From Balamuthia mandrillaris (lineage: Eukaryota > Discosea > Longamoebia > Balamuthiidae), in contig JAVKOQ010000025.1 of the NCBI GenBank assembly GCA_031835245.1, positions 55,001-119,000 on the forward strand: a DNA stretch of 64,000 nucleotides. Direction: 5' to 3'. Positions 63,438 through 64,000 of this stretch are shown one piece after another. The notes below the pieces were generated by a model. That model was given only the letters and a program-made list of their open reading frames with translations. It did not search any database and was not told the origin of the DNA. Each line of letters starts with the position of its first letter. Position 1 is the first letter of the stretch. Made by a program: the position numbers and the translations under genes.

Positions 63438-64000
63438 TGTGGTGTAGTGTTATCAAGCGTTGTCGTAGTAGTTGTTTGACGAAAACAAAGTGTCGTTTGA
63501 ATCCGGTTTTTATACAGGAGGTTGCCGGGGTTGTCGCCTACCAAGAAGATCAGGAGTGGCCGCTGGATTTCGATGGATTGGGTTGCTCCAATGGCGTTGC
63601 TCCCAATCATATAGCCCCACCAATGGGAGGCATGGCAGGGGTGCCTTTTCATCAGAATTTCCAGCAAGGGTGTTGCAAACAATCGGTTGACCCGAACCGA
63701 ACCGAGTCAACGGGAGCTTCTACCCCGAGAAACCATGTGGTCCGCACGGGGAGGCCGAAGGGAGATGCCCATGCCCATGCTCTCCTTTGTTTCTTTGCTT
63801 TTGCGTAAAATTTCTCCACATTCGGGACGTCACGAATTGTCGACAATGGAAGAAATGTATCCTTTTTTAGGCCATCATGCCCAGAAATAGAGAAAACATC
63901 CTTCTCAGCAAAAAAGCACAGGGAAACACAGCTGCTTTTTTTTTTTTGTTTGTGGGGAGAGAGAGGGAGAAGGCTGCTGCTGCTGAGTGAGCACATACAT
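63438..64000. promoter_or_regulatory. Upstream of hemerythrin-like gene; TGTCGACA site
   Basis: 563 bp to the window edge, with 'attgtcgacaatgg' at about 63836. ORFs of up to 123 codons here match no family and were left out. A neighbouring gene may begin beyond the edge. Confidence 0.4.

Noticed and set aside
63438-63996. ORFs of 114-151 codons at the right edge
   Set aside because: Overlapping frames, no recognisable domain, and no consistent splice structure.

Overview
This is a protist nuclear contig. The protein-coding genes are split by many short GT-AG introns, and spacers are compact. Joining exons by eye gives uninterrupted, phase-consistent reading frames for 21 of the genes below. 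The left end is a chromosomal rDNA unit on the minus strand (partial 28S, ITS2, 5.8S, ITS1 and an 18S of about 2.0 kb), followed by about 5 kb of AT-rich spacer. A 2 kb 18S, calpain-domain and Arp2/3 modules, LRR-PP2C and DUF692 genes would suit a free-living amoeba (Amoebozoa, perhaps a Balamuthia/Acanthamoeba-type lineage). That placement is an inference and was not checked by any search.

Layout. 1-8.6 kb: rDNA and spacer. 8.6-28.7 kb: minus-strand genes for an MBIP-like ATAC subunit, a tail-anchored TKL kinase, a five-fold calpain-domain-III protein ending in a WH2-acidic (VCA-like) tail, an LRR-PP2C phosphatase, the RNA polymerase II import factor Iwr1/SLC7A6OS, TRAPPC12 and an FCP/SCP-type phosphatase. 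29.0-39.5 kb: plus-strand KRR1, a decayed kinesin with a foreign tail, and an intact kinesin with a PH domain. 39.5-41.1 kb: a mitochondrial PPR-like protein (minus). 41.6-47.3 kb: a double desaturase-cytochrome b5 fusion and an AMN1-like LRR protein (plus). 47.4-52.3 kb: CENATAC (minus), a NADAR N-glycosidase (plus), an RGG-RRM nucleolar protein and an MJ1316-domain protein (both minus). 52.7-64 kb: a DUSP23-like phosphatase (plus), a DUF692/MNIO iron oxidase (minus) divergent from a universal stress protein (plus), an AGC kinase with an N-terminal PH/TH1-like domain (plus), a BPL_N-type amidotransferase-fold protein (minus) and a hemerythrin-like protein (minus).

There is no operon logic, but themes recur: cytoskeleton and membranes (calpain-III/VCA protein, kinesins, TRAPPC12), nuclear gene expression (MBIP, Iwr1, FCP-type phosphatase, KRR1, RRM protein, CENATAC) and phospho-signalling (TKL, AGC, PP2C, DUSP). 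The strongest leads are the calpain-III/VCA fusion with modular exons, the desaturase pseudo-domain fusion, the eukaryotic MNIO gene, patchy gene conversion between the kinesins, sense-strand pyrimidine microsatellites in nearly every long intron, and recurrent GTCGAC / GTGACGACATG motifs in spacers.
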